Source: Caenorhabditis remanei (taxonomy: Eukaryota > Nematoda > Chromadorea > Rhabditida > Rhabditidae). From it: DNA of 64,000 nucleotides. A model generated the notes under the pieces. The model made no database searches. It saw only the letters and a list, made by a program, of their open reading frames with translations, and had not been told where the DNA came from. Positions 52,601 to 62,646 of this stretch are shown here, piece after piece (the first letter of the stretch is position 1; every line of letters begins with the position of its first letter). The translations under genes and the position numbers were made by a program. The stretch spans positions 744,001-808,000 of the forward strand of contig NC_071332.1 in assembly GCF_010183535.1 (NCBI RefSeq), given 5' to 3'.

Positions 52601-52820
52601 AAACAACGGTGGCGTATGGTTGCACAACGGTTGGCACGGTGCCAGAGAAAGACTTGGCTGAATGCCAAATTAAAATTTTACGTTTATTTGTCGTATCTTT
52701 CAATAAAAACCGCGACGCCCACGCAACGCGACCAAAAAACGTGGAAGTTTAATATTTTCGCGTTTAATATCCTAAAAATTCCTGCAGGAAAATGTTTAAA
52801 ATGTACAACCACGTGTATAT
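49698..52820. other. Intergenic, no confident gene
   Basis: AT-rich. 51860-52110 contains the GAGATACAGTG/GAATGGAGTT dispersed repeat. A possible terminal exon lies at 52560-52661: after GTATTTCAG, an open 33 residues (KNSSFDYGSHYCEKNNGGVW then LHNGWHGARERLG) to a stop; no upstream exon was found, so it is not called as a gene. A 55-bp segment at 52678-52732 repeats 49788-49842. Confidence 0.45.
51250..51334 (+). other. tRNA-like A box/B box pattern with T-run
   Basis: CCGCGTAGTCTATGCGGTCA resembles a tRNA D-arm, AGAGTTCGAGTCC (51298-51310) a B box, then GACAAAAACC and TTTTTT at 51328. It shares the tail ACAAAACC-T(n) with 40308-40396. No complete cloverleaf. Confidence 0.4.
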
Positions 52821-53242
52821 TGTAACGGTTTTCATGAAACCGTTAGCGTTATCTCCTTCTTTATCAAATGTGTGCACTTTACTTCACTACGCTTCCCTTC
52901 AATACGAACGATTCACACGATCAGACCTGCAAACTTTCACCGCCTCACCGCCTCGCGTCTCCTCGTCAGTACTCTCTCGCTCGCCGCCAACTTCCTCTCA
53001 CCCGCCAAACCGTTCACCATGGCGCCAAACTCTTCTTCTCTAAACTCTCTCACTCTCTCGTCTCTCCCTATATAAGGAGCGGAAACGCTCATTCTAGGAG
53101 TCTTTTGTAGTTTTATACTTTAACTTTTCCCTTTGCTTTGCACCCGCTTCCTAGTCCCAACCTCTGAATGTAATACTCTAACGCGTTCTTACAATAAATG
53201 AGTATACAAATACATTTCCGCCTTTTATATGCGAACCTTTAC
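52821..53242 (+). repeat. 5' LTR
   Basis: 422 bp, starts TGTAACGG, ends CCTTTAC. Its first ~25 bases form a palindrome (TAACGG to CCGTTA around TTTTCATGAAA). A TATA-like CTATATAAGG lies at 53068-53077 and AATAAA at 53193-53198, so U3, R and U5 are all discernible. Confidence 0.9.
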
Positions 53243-53714
53243 TGGTAGCAGCGAGTATAGTTTTAGAGTAGGAATTTGCGCGCTTTTCGCCCGTATTTTT
53301 CCTCCTTTAACTAAAAAATCCCCGTTCGCATATAAACGTTTTTTTGTTCTCATTTCATTGTTTTTCGTTAGTTCCCTCCCGCCCCTTTTCTTAAAAGTGC
53401 ACTTTAGGATGAGCAAGGCGCTTAGGTTTTCAGTAGGTTTAGGTTTTGGGTCAGGGTAAGGTTAGGCAAAGGCGTTGTCAATGGTTGTAGGATTAATTAG
53501 AATTTGTTGTGTACTCTTTCTTTTCGTACCTCTTCTTTTGGCAGCGGGATCGGGCTGTGTGTCGGATCCACTGTCATGATGCAAAAATTATCGATTTTTG
53601 TTTCGATTTGTACTTGGCTCGGCTTCGTGCCTGTGGCCAGTGACACCGTAAACGGTTTACAGAAGTATCAACTCAAGCTTGGAGAAGAGTGACGTTCAGA
53701 AGGGTATCGTGCAG

Positions 53715-56700
53715 ATGATGGTCACTTTGGCGATGTTTCGTGTGTCGGATACGACGGAAAATGCTGTTTTGGAAGTTAAGGGAGCTAGAGGATTCTGCAC
53801 AGCGGGGCCCGCCGGTTTTACTGGCTCGCCTCCGCGGATTTCCTCTAGCAACCTTCCTTTGCAGTCAGGTATAAGTTATGTAGCCCTCGCAATCTCTTCG
53901 GAGAACCAATTCTTATGTCGTGGTGAAAACCAGAAGCAATTTTGGGCTTTTGAAGCATCAGCAGTTCCCAGTGTAACAGAGTTTCAGAAAATCGTTCAGT
54001 TAAGAAGCACTTGCAACATCGGTGATAAGCGTAGAAGTTCGGTGATATTCGCAGAAAGAAGAAATGAAGTTGACAACAATACAACATGTACAGAAGACAA
54101 GTCAGCGACAAGAAAAGCAAGCGATTCTTCAGAAGTTAAGGCAGTAGAAGTGAGAAGTCAAGGACCGATTCGCGTGTACACATTGTGTGTGAATGATCAT
54201 AAGTTGATCAGAGGAACATCAATCGTGATTAGCAATCGAGAAGCAATTCACATCAGCAGATACTCGTGCGAGAATAATCATAAGTTGATTAGAGGAACGG
54301 CGGTAATGTCTGGTGGTCCAGAAAAGGCAGAACGATGCGTAGTATTGTGTGTGAACAATCATATGTTGATTGGAGGAACATCAATTGCGTTTTGTAGTCG
54401 GGAAGCTACTCCCACAGTGACAGATACGAGCGAGAACGATCATATGTTGATCGGAGGAACGTCGATCTGTTTCAGTGTTTCAGAAAAGACTCTCATGTTC
54501 AAAGCTTTGATGAGAAACGATTTGAAAATGGTCGGAAGAAGTCAATTCGTGAAAAGCAGTCTGGAAACAATATCTCAGCTAGCAGCAGTCATTCGGTTGA
54601 TGGCAGAAGATGAAACATCAGCAAGCACAGATGCAGAAGCGAAGAAGAACAATGTCTCAGCAGAACAGAAGCGCACATACGCGTCCACAGACACCGTGGA
54701 ATCAACAAAGGATACTCGGGTATTATCACACACTTTCAGCAGTGTTACAGGAGTTGTCCGCAAACAAAAGTTAGCATTGATAGCAATGTCAGTGAATGGT
54801 AACGATGTGAAATCGTCTGAACCGCTAACAACGTCCTCAAAGAAGAAGGAAGAACATCCAAAGTTCGCAAAATTGGAATTGGTCAACAAACAGAGCCAGA
54901 AGACATCAAAAACTTCCAGAAGTCAGCATACAACCGCAAGAAGTCAAGTGATCAAGACAAACGGAAAGAAAACAGGTAAAAAGTTTACAGGCAGACCAGT
55001 AACGAGACAACAACAAGTCAACTCGGCAAAATGTAGAGCAGAACCCACATATCAGAAAGCAGTTAAGGACAACGACACAGAGATGAGAATTTCAACGTTA
55101 CGTCAGCTTTGTGCTACAAGAAGGCATAGTCAGGTAACACCCGCTTTCGGATTCTGCACCGTGGGGCCCGCTGGTTTTACTGGTTCGCCTCCGCAGAAGA
55201 ACGTCAGTGTGGTGATTAGTAATACACTTGACAAACCGGCATTTTTCTTAACGGCTTCAGCCACCAAGCTTCAGAAATGTCCCAGAATCTTGATGATTTC
55301 GTTTGCTAGTGGTCCCCCGTTGCAGTCATTCGCAGGAAAGATCGACGAAGATTTCAACGTTTTCGAGAGAACATTCCGAGATCGTATTACATTGACAACA
55401 ATGAAGCCTGAGATGCATCTCACGTGTTTGCTCAATTATTTGATTGAAGATGCTCGAGACAAAGCAGAAGAAGTCATTAAGAAGAACGAAGATGCTTCAT
55501 TTCAAGATGTCATTGACGCGCTTCGACACAGGTTCAGTAGTTCGCATAAAGTTTCAGCAGCTAAAAGTCAACTTCGGTCAACAAAAAGAGTAGCTGGAGA
55601 AGCAGTTGAAGTGTTCTACAGAAGAATCGTACGACTCGCAAGACTTGCTTACGGTGACAGTAACGATGAGTTCGCAAAACACTTGATTGTGGAAACATTC
55701 ACCAGAGGTTTAAGTTTCGATATCAAGTTACAGATCATGAAAGAAGACCTCAAAGAGCCAGAAGACATTTTGTTGCGTGCTATGAAGATAGAAGCAGATC
55801 TCAACGCTGAAAGTGACGTGCCGGTCAACATCACCAGTCAGACAAATGATAGCTTACCACAGGTAACTGCAGTTCATTCAAAGAGAGTTTCAGAGCGATC
55901 ACTCAAGAACGGAAGAGTCAAAGGAACTTGTCACAACTGTAAGAGTAAAGGTCACTATGCCTCTGATTGTTGGCGAGAAGTTCAAGTCAACCGGAAACAG
56001 AAGAGCCAGTCCAATCATAAGACAACTCCCGCGTTAACTGTGCCAGTATCTGAAGTTTCAAACGATAACGAGATGATTGAGAAGCTTAAACAGCAGATCA
56101 AACTGAAAGAAGAACAACTTCAGTTCAAAGATGCGCAGATCTCAAAGCTCAAAAAGAAGCAAGAAGGAAGGACACAGAAACGAGTCAAGTTCAACGACGC
56201 AGATCATTCCGTCAGCATCATACACGAGTCAGGTATCACTGGTCAGAATATTTCAGAAATTGGACAGGCACCTTCTACGAGTTACATGTGTCCATACATA
56301 GCTAGTGTACCTATTAGAGCAAACGGTTATGCAACAACAGCTCTCATTGATACTGGTGCTCAAATAACAGTCAGCAGTAAGCACATGTGTAAAGTTTTGG
56401 GTATAACACAACTTGACCAGCCACTCAGTACTCATGCTGCAGGTTTTGGACTTAATTCAGTTGAAATTTCAGGAACAGCTATGGTCACTTATACCATCGG
56501 GTCTTACAAAATCCGCCATAAGACACATTTCACAGTGAGTAGATGTACGCCAGATCCATTTGGTGGAGTAGAAATCATCATTGGAACTGATATACTCTCA
56601 AGAATGCCACCCGTTCAGTTTGATTTCAGAAACGCCAGATTACAGATTGGTGATGACGTCATACTTTTGGGAAGTAAGCAACCTCCTCAGATATTGTTTT

Positions 56701-56954
56701 CAATACCCTGTAGCCCAGTCAGTCTAACGGAGGCAATCAGCTCACTTCAACAATTCACAGATGCAGTTCAGAAAGATCGAGACAACAAGTCAGTTCAATT
56801 CAAGAACAGATCAAAGAAGCAGTCAAGGAATAGGAACTCAAGTCCAAGATCCGCCGGTCACCAAACGCAAGTCCCAGGAACTACTGAAAGCAGCTCTCAC
56901 GTCAGATTTCAAGAGGTTTCTGATGAAAGTCAAAGCTCTAGACCAAATCAATAG
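53715..56954 (+). CDS. Retrotransposon gag-protease polyprotein
   Basis: 1079 aa from the first ATG (53715); the open frame extends further upstream without an ATG. The N-terminal ~520 residues form an unusual extension: a motif of the type N-D/N-H-K/M-L-I-R/G-G-T recurs four times (~159-265), and GPAGFTGSPP appears twice (~36 and ~490). A gag-like helical domain follows at ~530-690 (DFNVFERTFRDR, HLTCLLNYLIEDARDKAEE, ALRHRFSSSHK). The CCHC zinc knuckle is at 739-752 (CHNCKSKGHYASDC). A coiled-coil-like segment lies at ~785-810. The retropepsin has catalytic DTGA at 879-882 and the later IIIGTDIL strand. It ends without entering polymerase sequence. No frameshift or internal stop is seen. Confidence 0.88.
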   Translation: MMVTLAMFRVSDTTENAVLEVKGARGFCTAGPAGFTGSPPRISSSNLPLQSGISYVALAISSENQFLCRGENQKQFWAFEASAVPSVTEFQKIVQLRSTCNIGDKRRSSVIFAERRNEVDNNTTCTEDKSATRKASDSSEVKAVEVRSQGPIRVYTLCVNDHKLIRGTSIVISNREAIHISRYSCENNHKLIRGTAVMSGGPEKAERCVVLCVNNHMLIGGTSIAFCSREATPTVTDTSENDHMLIGGTSICFSVSEKTLMFKALMRNDLKMVGRSQFVKSSLETISQLAAVIRLMAEDETSASTDAEAKKNNVSAEQKRTYASTDTVESTKDTRVLSHTFSSVTGVVRKQKLALIAMSVNGNDVKSSEPLTTSSKKKEEHPKFAKLELVNKQSQKTSKTSRSQHTTARSQVIKTNGKKTGKKFTGRPVTRQQQVNSAKCRAEPTYQKAVKDNDTEMRISTLRQLCATRRHSQVTPAFGFCTVGPAGFTGSPPQKNVSVVISNTLDKPAFFLTASATKLQKCPRILMISFASGPPLQSFAGKIDEDFNVFERTFRDRITLTTMKPEMHLTCLLNYLIEDARDKAEEVIKKNEDASFQDVIDALRHRFSSSHKVSAAKSQLRSTKRVAGEAVEVFYRRIVRLARLAYGDSNDEFAKHLIVETFTRGLSFDIKLQIMKEDLKEPEDILLRAMKIEADLNAESDVPVNITSQTNDSLPQVTAVHSKRVSERSLKNGRVKGTCHNCKSKGHYASDCWREVQVNRKQKSQSNHKTTPALTVPVSEVSNDNEMIEKLKQQIKLKEEQLQFKDAQISKLKKKQEGRTQKRVKFNDADHSVSIIHESGITGQNISEIGQAPSTSYMCPYIASVPIRANGYATTALIDTGAQITVSSKHMCKVLGITQLDQPLSTHAAGFGLNSVEISGTAMVTYTIGSYKIRHKTHFTVSRCTPDPFGGVEIIIGTDILSRMPPVQFDFRNARLQIGDDVILLGSKQPPQILFSIPCSPVSLTEAISSLQQFTDAVQKDRDNKSVQFKNRSKKQSRNRNSSPRSAGHQTQVPGTTESSSHVRFQEVSDESQSSRPNQ

Positions 56955-58373
56955 ACTAAATCTAACCAGTTTTATCCAAAAAGTTTTATCCAGTTTCCGT
57001 AATAATCAGTCTTATTTTTGTGTCCCAGACAGTTTTAAAAATGTTCTCTCACACCTTAGGTTTATGTTCCTGCTCGTTGAATAGAAGTCGTCAGCAATAA
57101 CTCCAAATGAAGAAATACATCAACAACCAGATTGGGTTACAACTCCATGTACGAGCTCAAGTTCAATCAAACCCACACAACTAGAAGTCTTAGCTAGTTC
57201 ACGAATAGCATGATGGTACTCAAAGCCATCACTTCCCTGTGGAATTCAAGCCTGTCGGTTCGGAATACAATTCAAGAAGTTTACAACTCATTGATACTCT
57301 TGGAGAAGGTCTCAACCAGAGTTCGTCCAGCGCCACACTCATGTTCTCAATCCGTCGAAAGGAGGAATCAACAACAACATCAAATGGAGAAGTGTATCAA
57401 CATTCAGACAAACGTAGCTAATTCACGAAGGACATCAGTTCTCAACAACACTAACTCGAGTCATATGTATTTGCAATCCTCAACGGTTCGGAGTACACAT
57501 TTAACTTGCCGAGGTCGGCAATCTCATCGATAAGGTTGGAGGGGTAACGAACCCTTCGGTTTCGTTATTTTCCCGGTTATTAAATGTGTCCTCCTCACCA
57601 CTTCTCGAATAACATTGCTGATTCCAGAACAACCAATCGGCCAAGCCAATCGCCCAACGACTGATTTTCAACGCCAAGTAGCTGATCCTCACCTCGGATT
57701 CCAATCTCGACAAGCACATCCACACCTTTTTGATTCAACGGAAGGAAGACGACAAGGATAAAGGAGTAATCATCCCGCCGTCACACATCCTGGACAAAAC
57801 TGTCAACTTCTTGAAAGGATACGATCATTAAGTCAAGGACTCTACTAACTTCGGAACAAGCACAGAAAGCCGCCATTGGATTCGAGACACCCCGTAGTCG
57901 ACCATTATCTTGAGCATGTTTTACCCATTCCCAACTAATAATTTTCGTAAGATTTTCAATGTTATGCCAAGCCCACACTCACCCGTTTTATACACCTGTA
58001 CCCATTTCACTTGTCACCCACCAGACCTAACCTAAGGAACATTTTCGTAAGCAGTCCCACAAGATTGTCAGACCCGTAAGGACCCAAGCAACTCATACCC
58101 TAAGCATTCATGTTAACTCACATACTCAATTACCCACCCAACTACCCGTAAGAGAGAAGAGAGAAGAGATGGAAAGAAGATCAAGGAAAAGATGGAAGAA
58201 GAAGGATGGATATGGATGGAGATCAGGATGGAAGGAAGGAGACCACCCGGAAAGGATTCAGTCGGAAAGGAGTCGCGGAACCCAAGTCATGCATCTACAA
58301 GATCAGGATCACGTCAAGATGAGCACACATTTGACTAGTCGAGGACGACTATTTTCTAGATGTAGGGGGGAGA
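56955..58373. other. Retrotransposon 3' internal region without pol
   Basis: No long frame. Two ~85-bp segments, about 57458-57543 and 58285-58371, are diverged copies (both encode a THLT.RGR motif and end in a G-rich tract). After the first, GTAACGAACCCTTCGGTTTC at 57545 imitates the LTR 5' palindrome, as if an older LTR start is buried here. Confidence 0.6.
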
Positions 58374-58795
58374 TGTAACGGTTTTCATGAAACCGTTAGC
58401 GTTATCTCCTTCTTTATCAAATGTGTGCACTTTACTTCACTACGCTTCCCTTCAATACGAACGATTCACACGATCAGACCTGCAAACTTTCACCGCCTCA
58501 CCGCCTCGCGTCTCCTCGTCAGTACTCTCTCGCTCGCCGCCAACTTCCTCTCACCCGCCAAACCGTTCACCATGGCGCCAAACTCTTCTTCTCTAAACTC
58601 TCTCACTCTCTCGTCTCTCCCTATATAAGGAGCGGAAACGCTCATTCTAGGAGTCTTTTGTAGTTTTATACTTTAACCTTTCCCTTTGCTTTGCACCCGC
58701 TTCCTAGTCCCAACCTCTGAATGTAATACTCTAACGCGTTCTTACAATAAATGAGTATACAAATACATTTCCGCCTTTTATATGCGAACCTTTAC
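58374..58795 (+). repeat. 3' LTR
   Basis: Same 422 bp as the 5' LTR apart from one visible T/C difference (TTAACTTTTCC at ~53122 versus TTAACCTTTCC at ~58675). Near identity indicates a very recent insertion. Confidence 0.9.
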
Positions 58796-58800
58796 TATAT

Positions 58801-61740
58801 TACCTAAAATTTTGAGCGTGTTTGCATAGGTAGCGTTTGCCATATCGTGCTATCGTATAGATTCTAAGATCCCTTCAAATTCCTAACCATCTCCCAAACT
58901 ACTTACTCACCACACATGACACATCTGAGATCCCCTCTCCCGAACATTTTCATCATTTTCTTTTCTGATTTATTCCCCGAAAACCGTGTTTTCTAAACGT
59001 ATTTTGTGTCATTGTGTCTTTAGAGAACAGTCAAACTGTAGTCCTCTTCATCCACTTTGATTCTTTAATCTCCGCAAGCGATGACATTTTGGTCTCTCCC
59101 ATATTGTCATCACGTCATCGTCTCTAAATCGTGTACTGTCGTGTACAACAACAAACTACAAGTAAATAAGTGGGTTGCGTGTTACTTCGACGTCTGGCGT
59201 GTCGTTGGCGCGTCCCTTGTTCTAGAAATATCATTCTTATATATAAAAGACAATTGGGCGTTGTCTGAGGCGCTGTCCGCAACGGTTTTGGAAAGAGAAT
59301 AGAAACTAAGCCTGCGGGCAAAACCGAACTAGCGTGCTTTGAACACGACCGCCGCGTTAAACCACTCGGCCATGCAGGCACATTTGAAAAAGGGTTGCCA
59401 CGTAAATGAGAAGAGGCCAGCCGATTGAACCCGCCGAAGGCGGGGAAGTGAGGCTGGTATTTTATAATCTTCAAAATGTTTACTTCTTCCTCCGTTAAGA
59501 ACCCAATCAAATTTGAACTTTCGCACGTTTCGCGTACTTTTACATTCATACCCTATTGAAATATTCAGAGTCTAGTCAAGACACTATTCAACTTTTATTT
59601 CTTTCTTCAATTTTCACTTTTTTTTCATATTGAATACCAGACACATCCTCTAGAAGGGTGGGGTGATAAGGGGGGGAGGAAGGAAAGGTTCTCTTATCAA
59701 TCAAAAGAGATAGCGATGATAATGATTTGCGGAGAGAACGGTTCCAGTCCGCGCGTCTCGTGATATGATCTACACCAGGAAATGTGGAATTTGTGAACTT
59801 AATACTCGGAAACTAGTGATGATGTCATGTATCTACAAAAAAATTGTGTTTTCTCTCTGAAAATGAAATTCGTGTGTCTGATAAACAATCAACACTTCAG
59901 ATGACTCGTACGTCAGAAAACAACTCAAATGAATACAAAAGAAATGAGTTGAAGGAATTGTATATGGCGAACAACTGGAGATACAATATGGTGTTTCTGA
60001 TCTCTACTCATAACATTTTCATTCTGATGTCATACAGTAATCCATGAGATTTTGTTTCTGAGTCATCTCGGGATATCGTTTTGTGTGAAAACTCTGAGAA
60101 CAGATTGCTGGAACTGTAGAAGTTTGGCGGACTAGCTTTTCACACAGAATCCCAGAAAACTACAAAATTTTATGGAAAAAGCAATGAGTTGTATCATTAA
60201 AAATTTCACAGGAGATAAGTGCAGAAAAAAATTTGAAAACCGGAAAAAAATTTCCCGATATTTTTGACAATCATTTTAAGTGTGAAACTACCAAAATCCG
60301 TCTATAACTCACGATGGTTCAGATTTTCGAAAATTTTCGAATTTCTGAAAATGCTGAAACTGCAATAACTCATGGGGCTTTCCGCGAAATTGATTTTTAT
60401 CAACATTTTCGAATTCCTCTCGTCAAGACGCTTTGAATGAGTATAGTCATACCTAAGTTTGAAGCACTTTGGGTCTTACCACGAAAACTGACTGGGTTAC
60501 TGTAGTTTTTGTGGTTTCCTGGTTTTCATTCTAGTATTTCTTGAGAGACCCAATCATCATTACGCTTAGAAAACTTGATTTGTAATTTTAGACAGCCCTT
60601 CAGTTCCTAGTGAGGAGACAAAAAAAGTCGAGCCCTGAAAAATAGAAATGTTTTTTCTTTTCTGGAACTTTCTGGAAATCCTGACTTGTTACCAGTAATT
60701 TCGCAATACGTAGGTCATATCCATACATCCCCATTAAGATGTCACGTGACCCCTCACCCCATATGGTACCATGCCTCGTCCATGACGTTGCAACAATTTC
60801 TCAAATTCCAGGGTGACTCAATTCCCGGTCATGTGACTTCTGTACTTTCCAATATTTTCTTTTGTCATTTTTTTGTCAAGAAAATCCCATCCAAGATCGA
60901 AGCAAACAACATTCTTTTGCTCGCTTCAATTATATCATTTCCGGTGCCTCGCTCGCCTCCACAACATTCCTAACACTTTTTGCTCTTAGAAGCAACATTA
61001 AAATTTATATTAAAAAACCGGAAGTTTTGAAATGTTATTTTCCAGGAAAATCGGAGAGAAATGAACTTGTTGTTATCTCCCAATAAAACAACAAGATAAT
61101 TAATTACTACCAAAAAATCCAGCTGATGTGTCGAATATCGAGTACATTATTAATTATTTCAGAAAAACACACACACACACCGTCCGTCTTGTTTGTGCCT
61201 TAATCTGTCTGAAAGAAATCAGTGAGCAAGAAAGGGGACTCCAGGGAGGACAGAGGGTACATTTGATTTTTGAAACTTGGAAAATAGGGAAAAAGTTAAT
61301 AAAAAACAAAACATCCTTGTGATTTGGAACATAATATGCTTAGAATTCACAAGTGCAAAACTTTTTTTCCGTTTGATCATTGAAAACTTGGAAAATAATT
61401 GCTGAAACATTTCAGTAGAGCGCATTTACCAGAAATTCTCCAAGTAGGTCTGAAAAAGGAAGTGACCTTGGTCCCCTTGTGTCTTCTATCCCTTTAAAAA
61501 AGTTTTTTTTTTCTCCCCCCGTTTTCATTTGGGTTTTTTGCTAGCAGGTGAAAGTCGCTTTGTGAAGAAAACAGAGAGTGTTTTGGATTCTGGTATATAA
61601 TACCAAAACATGATTGGGTGTTAATCAAGAAATAGTAAATTGACCTGGAATAAAGCTGGAAATCTGAAAATCTGAAAATCTAAAAACAATTCTAGTCTAT
61701 AGACGAAAAAACATGTAAACACCTGAATTATAGTGAAAAA
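58801..61740. other. Intergenic, no gene recognised
   Basis: Mixed AT-rich DNA; contains the tRNA-Leu relic below and an (AC)n run near 61165. Several short frames exist but none has exon boundaries or a family match I can support. Confidence 0.45.
59310..59379 (-). pseudogene. tRNA-Leu(CAA)-like relic
   Basis: On the minus strand: GCCTGC pairs with GCAGGC as a 6-bp acceptor stem, TGGCCGAGTGGTTTAACGCG matches a type II (Leu/Ser) D-arm, and CGTG-TTCAAAG-CACG forms an anticodon arm with anticodon CAA. Only ~16 nt remain between anticodon and acceptor stems, so the long variable arm and a pairable T-arm are missing, leaving only TTCGGTT. At 70 nt it is too short for tRNA-Leu. Hence a pseudogene. 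Confidence 0.55.
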
Positions 61741-62110
61741 ATTGGTCAACTTTGAGAGCCTGTAACTCTTACACCTATTGACCGATTGTTTTCAAATCTG
61801 TTTGTCTGTATAGAGCAACTCTAGGGCTACATTTTTGTAGTTGTTCATTTTTTCATAGCTCCTCAAGCTTTAGAGATACACGCCTTTAAACTTGAGTGGA
61901 GGGAGAGGAAGTGAGGAGAGACGCAGAGAAACGAGAGCGTCTGTTTTCTCTGCGTCTCTCCCTTCCCCTTCAATCTTTGAGGGCGTGTATCTCAAGAGCG
62001 TGAACCGCTATCAAAAAGTTGTCAACTACAAAAATAAAGATCTAGGTTTGATCTACACACTGATTAAAAAATTTTCCCAAAATTATCTTTCTCTGATACC
62101 AAGACACACT
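61741..62110. repeat. Dispersed foldback repeat split by GGCCC element
   Basis: TTTTGTAGTTGTTCATTTTT, GAGACGCAGAGAAACGAGAG with complement TCTCTGCGTCTCTCCC, and AAAAAGTTGTCAACTACAAA. The sequence ACTCTCAAAGT stops at 62118 and continues as CTCAAAGT at 62647, beyond the inserted element. Confidence 0.6.
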
Positions 62111-62118
62111 CTCAAAGT

Positions 62119-62646
62119 CATACTTGTCACGGGCCGGGCCGGGCCGGGCCGGGCCGGGCCCGCTAAAAAAATCTTCCGGCCCGGCCCAGCCCGGCCCGGC
62201 CCGGCCCGGCCCGGGCTGGCCCGGCCCGGCCCGTTCGGCCCGTCAAAATATTGAAAAAATTTTTTTTAGTCGTTTTCCCATTGTTCTTTCGTTTACTACT
62301 TCATGGCAAACATATTATTGATTAGAAATTATAAAATGACAACAAGTGAAAACGAAAATTGTCAGAATAAGTTATTTTGTCTCTATAAACTTTGAGCCTC
62401 TCAAAGTCTCTGTGATAATCAGCCGATGATCAGAATCAGGATCAAGAACTTGCTGGAGGCTTCTGAAAGTAGTCTTATCGAATCCCCCGACCTCGATTTA
62501 GTATAAACCGAAGAAAAAATTTAATTTCCAAGACTTTCAATTCTATTTTTCAAAAATAATTTTTTGCTGCGGGCCCTGCGGGCCGGCCCGGGCCCTGAAA
62601 TTTTCAGCGGGCCCGGCCCGGCCCGGCCCGTGATTTGACAAGTATG
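62119..62646. mobile_element. TA-flanked element with GGCCC-repeat arms
   Basis: Starts CATACTTGTCACGGGCC, ends TTTGACAAGTATG. The left 110 bp is mostly GGGCC/GGCCC pentamers on both strands (62130-62245); the right arm has the same at 62570-62632. The ~300-bp centre is ordinary AT-rich sequence. Same termini as 45598-45976. Confidence 0.8.

Larger units (their letters stand above)
52821..58795 (+). mobile_element. LTR retrotransposon, gag-protease only
   Basis: Two 422-bp LTRs with one visible mismatch, flanked by a 5-bp duplication TATAT (52816-52820, 58796-58800). A primer-binding-site-like TGGTAGCAGCGAGTATAG begins directly after the 5' LTR (53243) and a polypurine tract AGGGGGGAGA (58364-58373) precedes the 3' LTR. 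One long frame encodes gag, a zinc knuckle and an aspartic protease. The 1.4 kb between its stop and the 3' LTR shows no reverse transcriptase, RNase H or integrase motif. Gag and protease resemble Ty3/gypsy or related Caenorhabditis (Cer) elements; the missing pol prevents a firm family call. It would depend on another element for reverse transcription. Confidence 0.9.

Noticed and set aside
52792..53110. Frames of 67-83 residues, duplicated at 58387-58663
   Set aside because: They lie within the LTRs and repeat because the LTRs repeat.
53243..53714. Upstream frames between 5' LTR and gag, including a continuation of the gag frame without ATG
   Set aside because: No ATG in frame and no domain; treated as leader sequence.
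59310..59379. A functional tRNA-Leu gene
   Set aside because: The variable arm and a pairable T-arm are missing; listed as a relic only.
62124..62321. Gly/Pro/Ala-rich frames (RAGPGRAGP)
   Set aside because: Direct translation of GGGCC pentamers; dipeptide repeats of this sort are expected in any frame.
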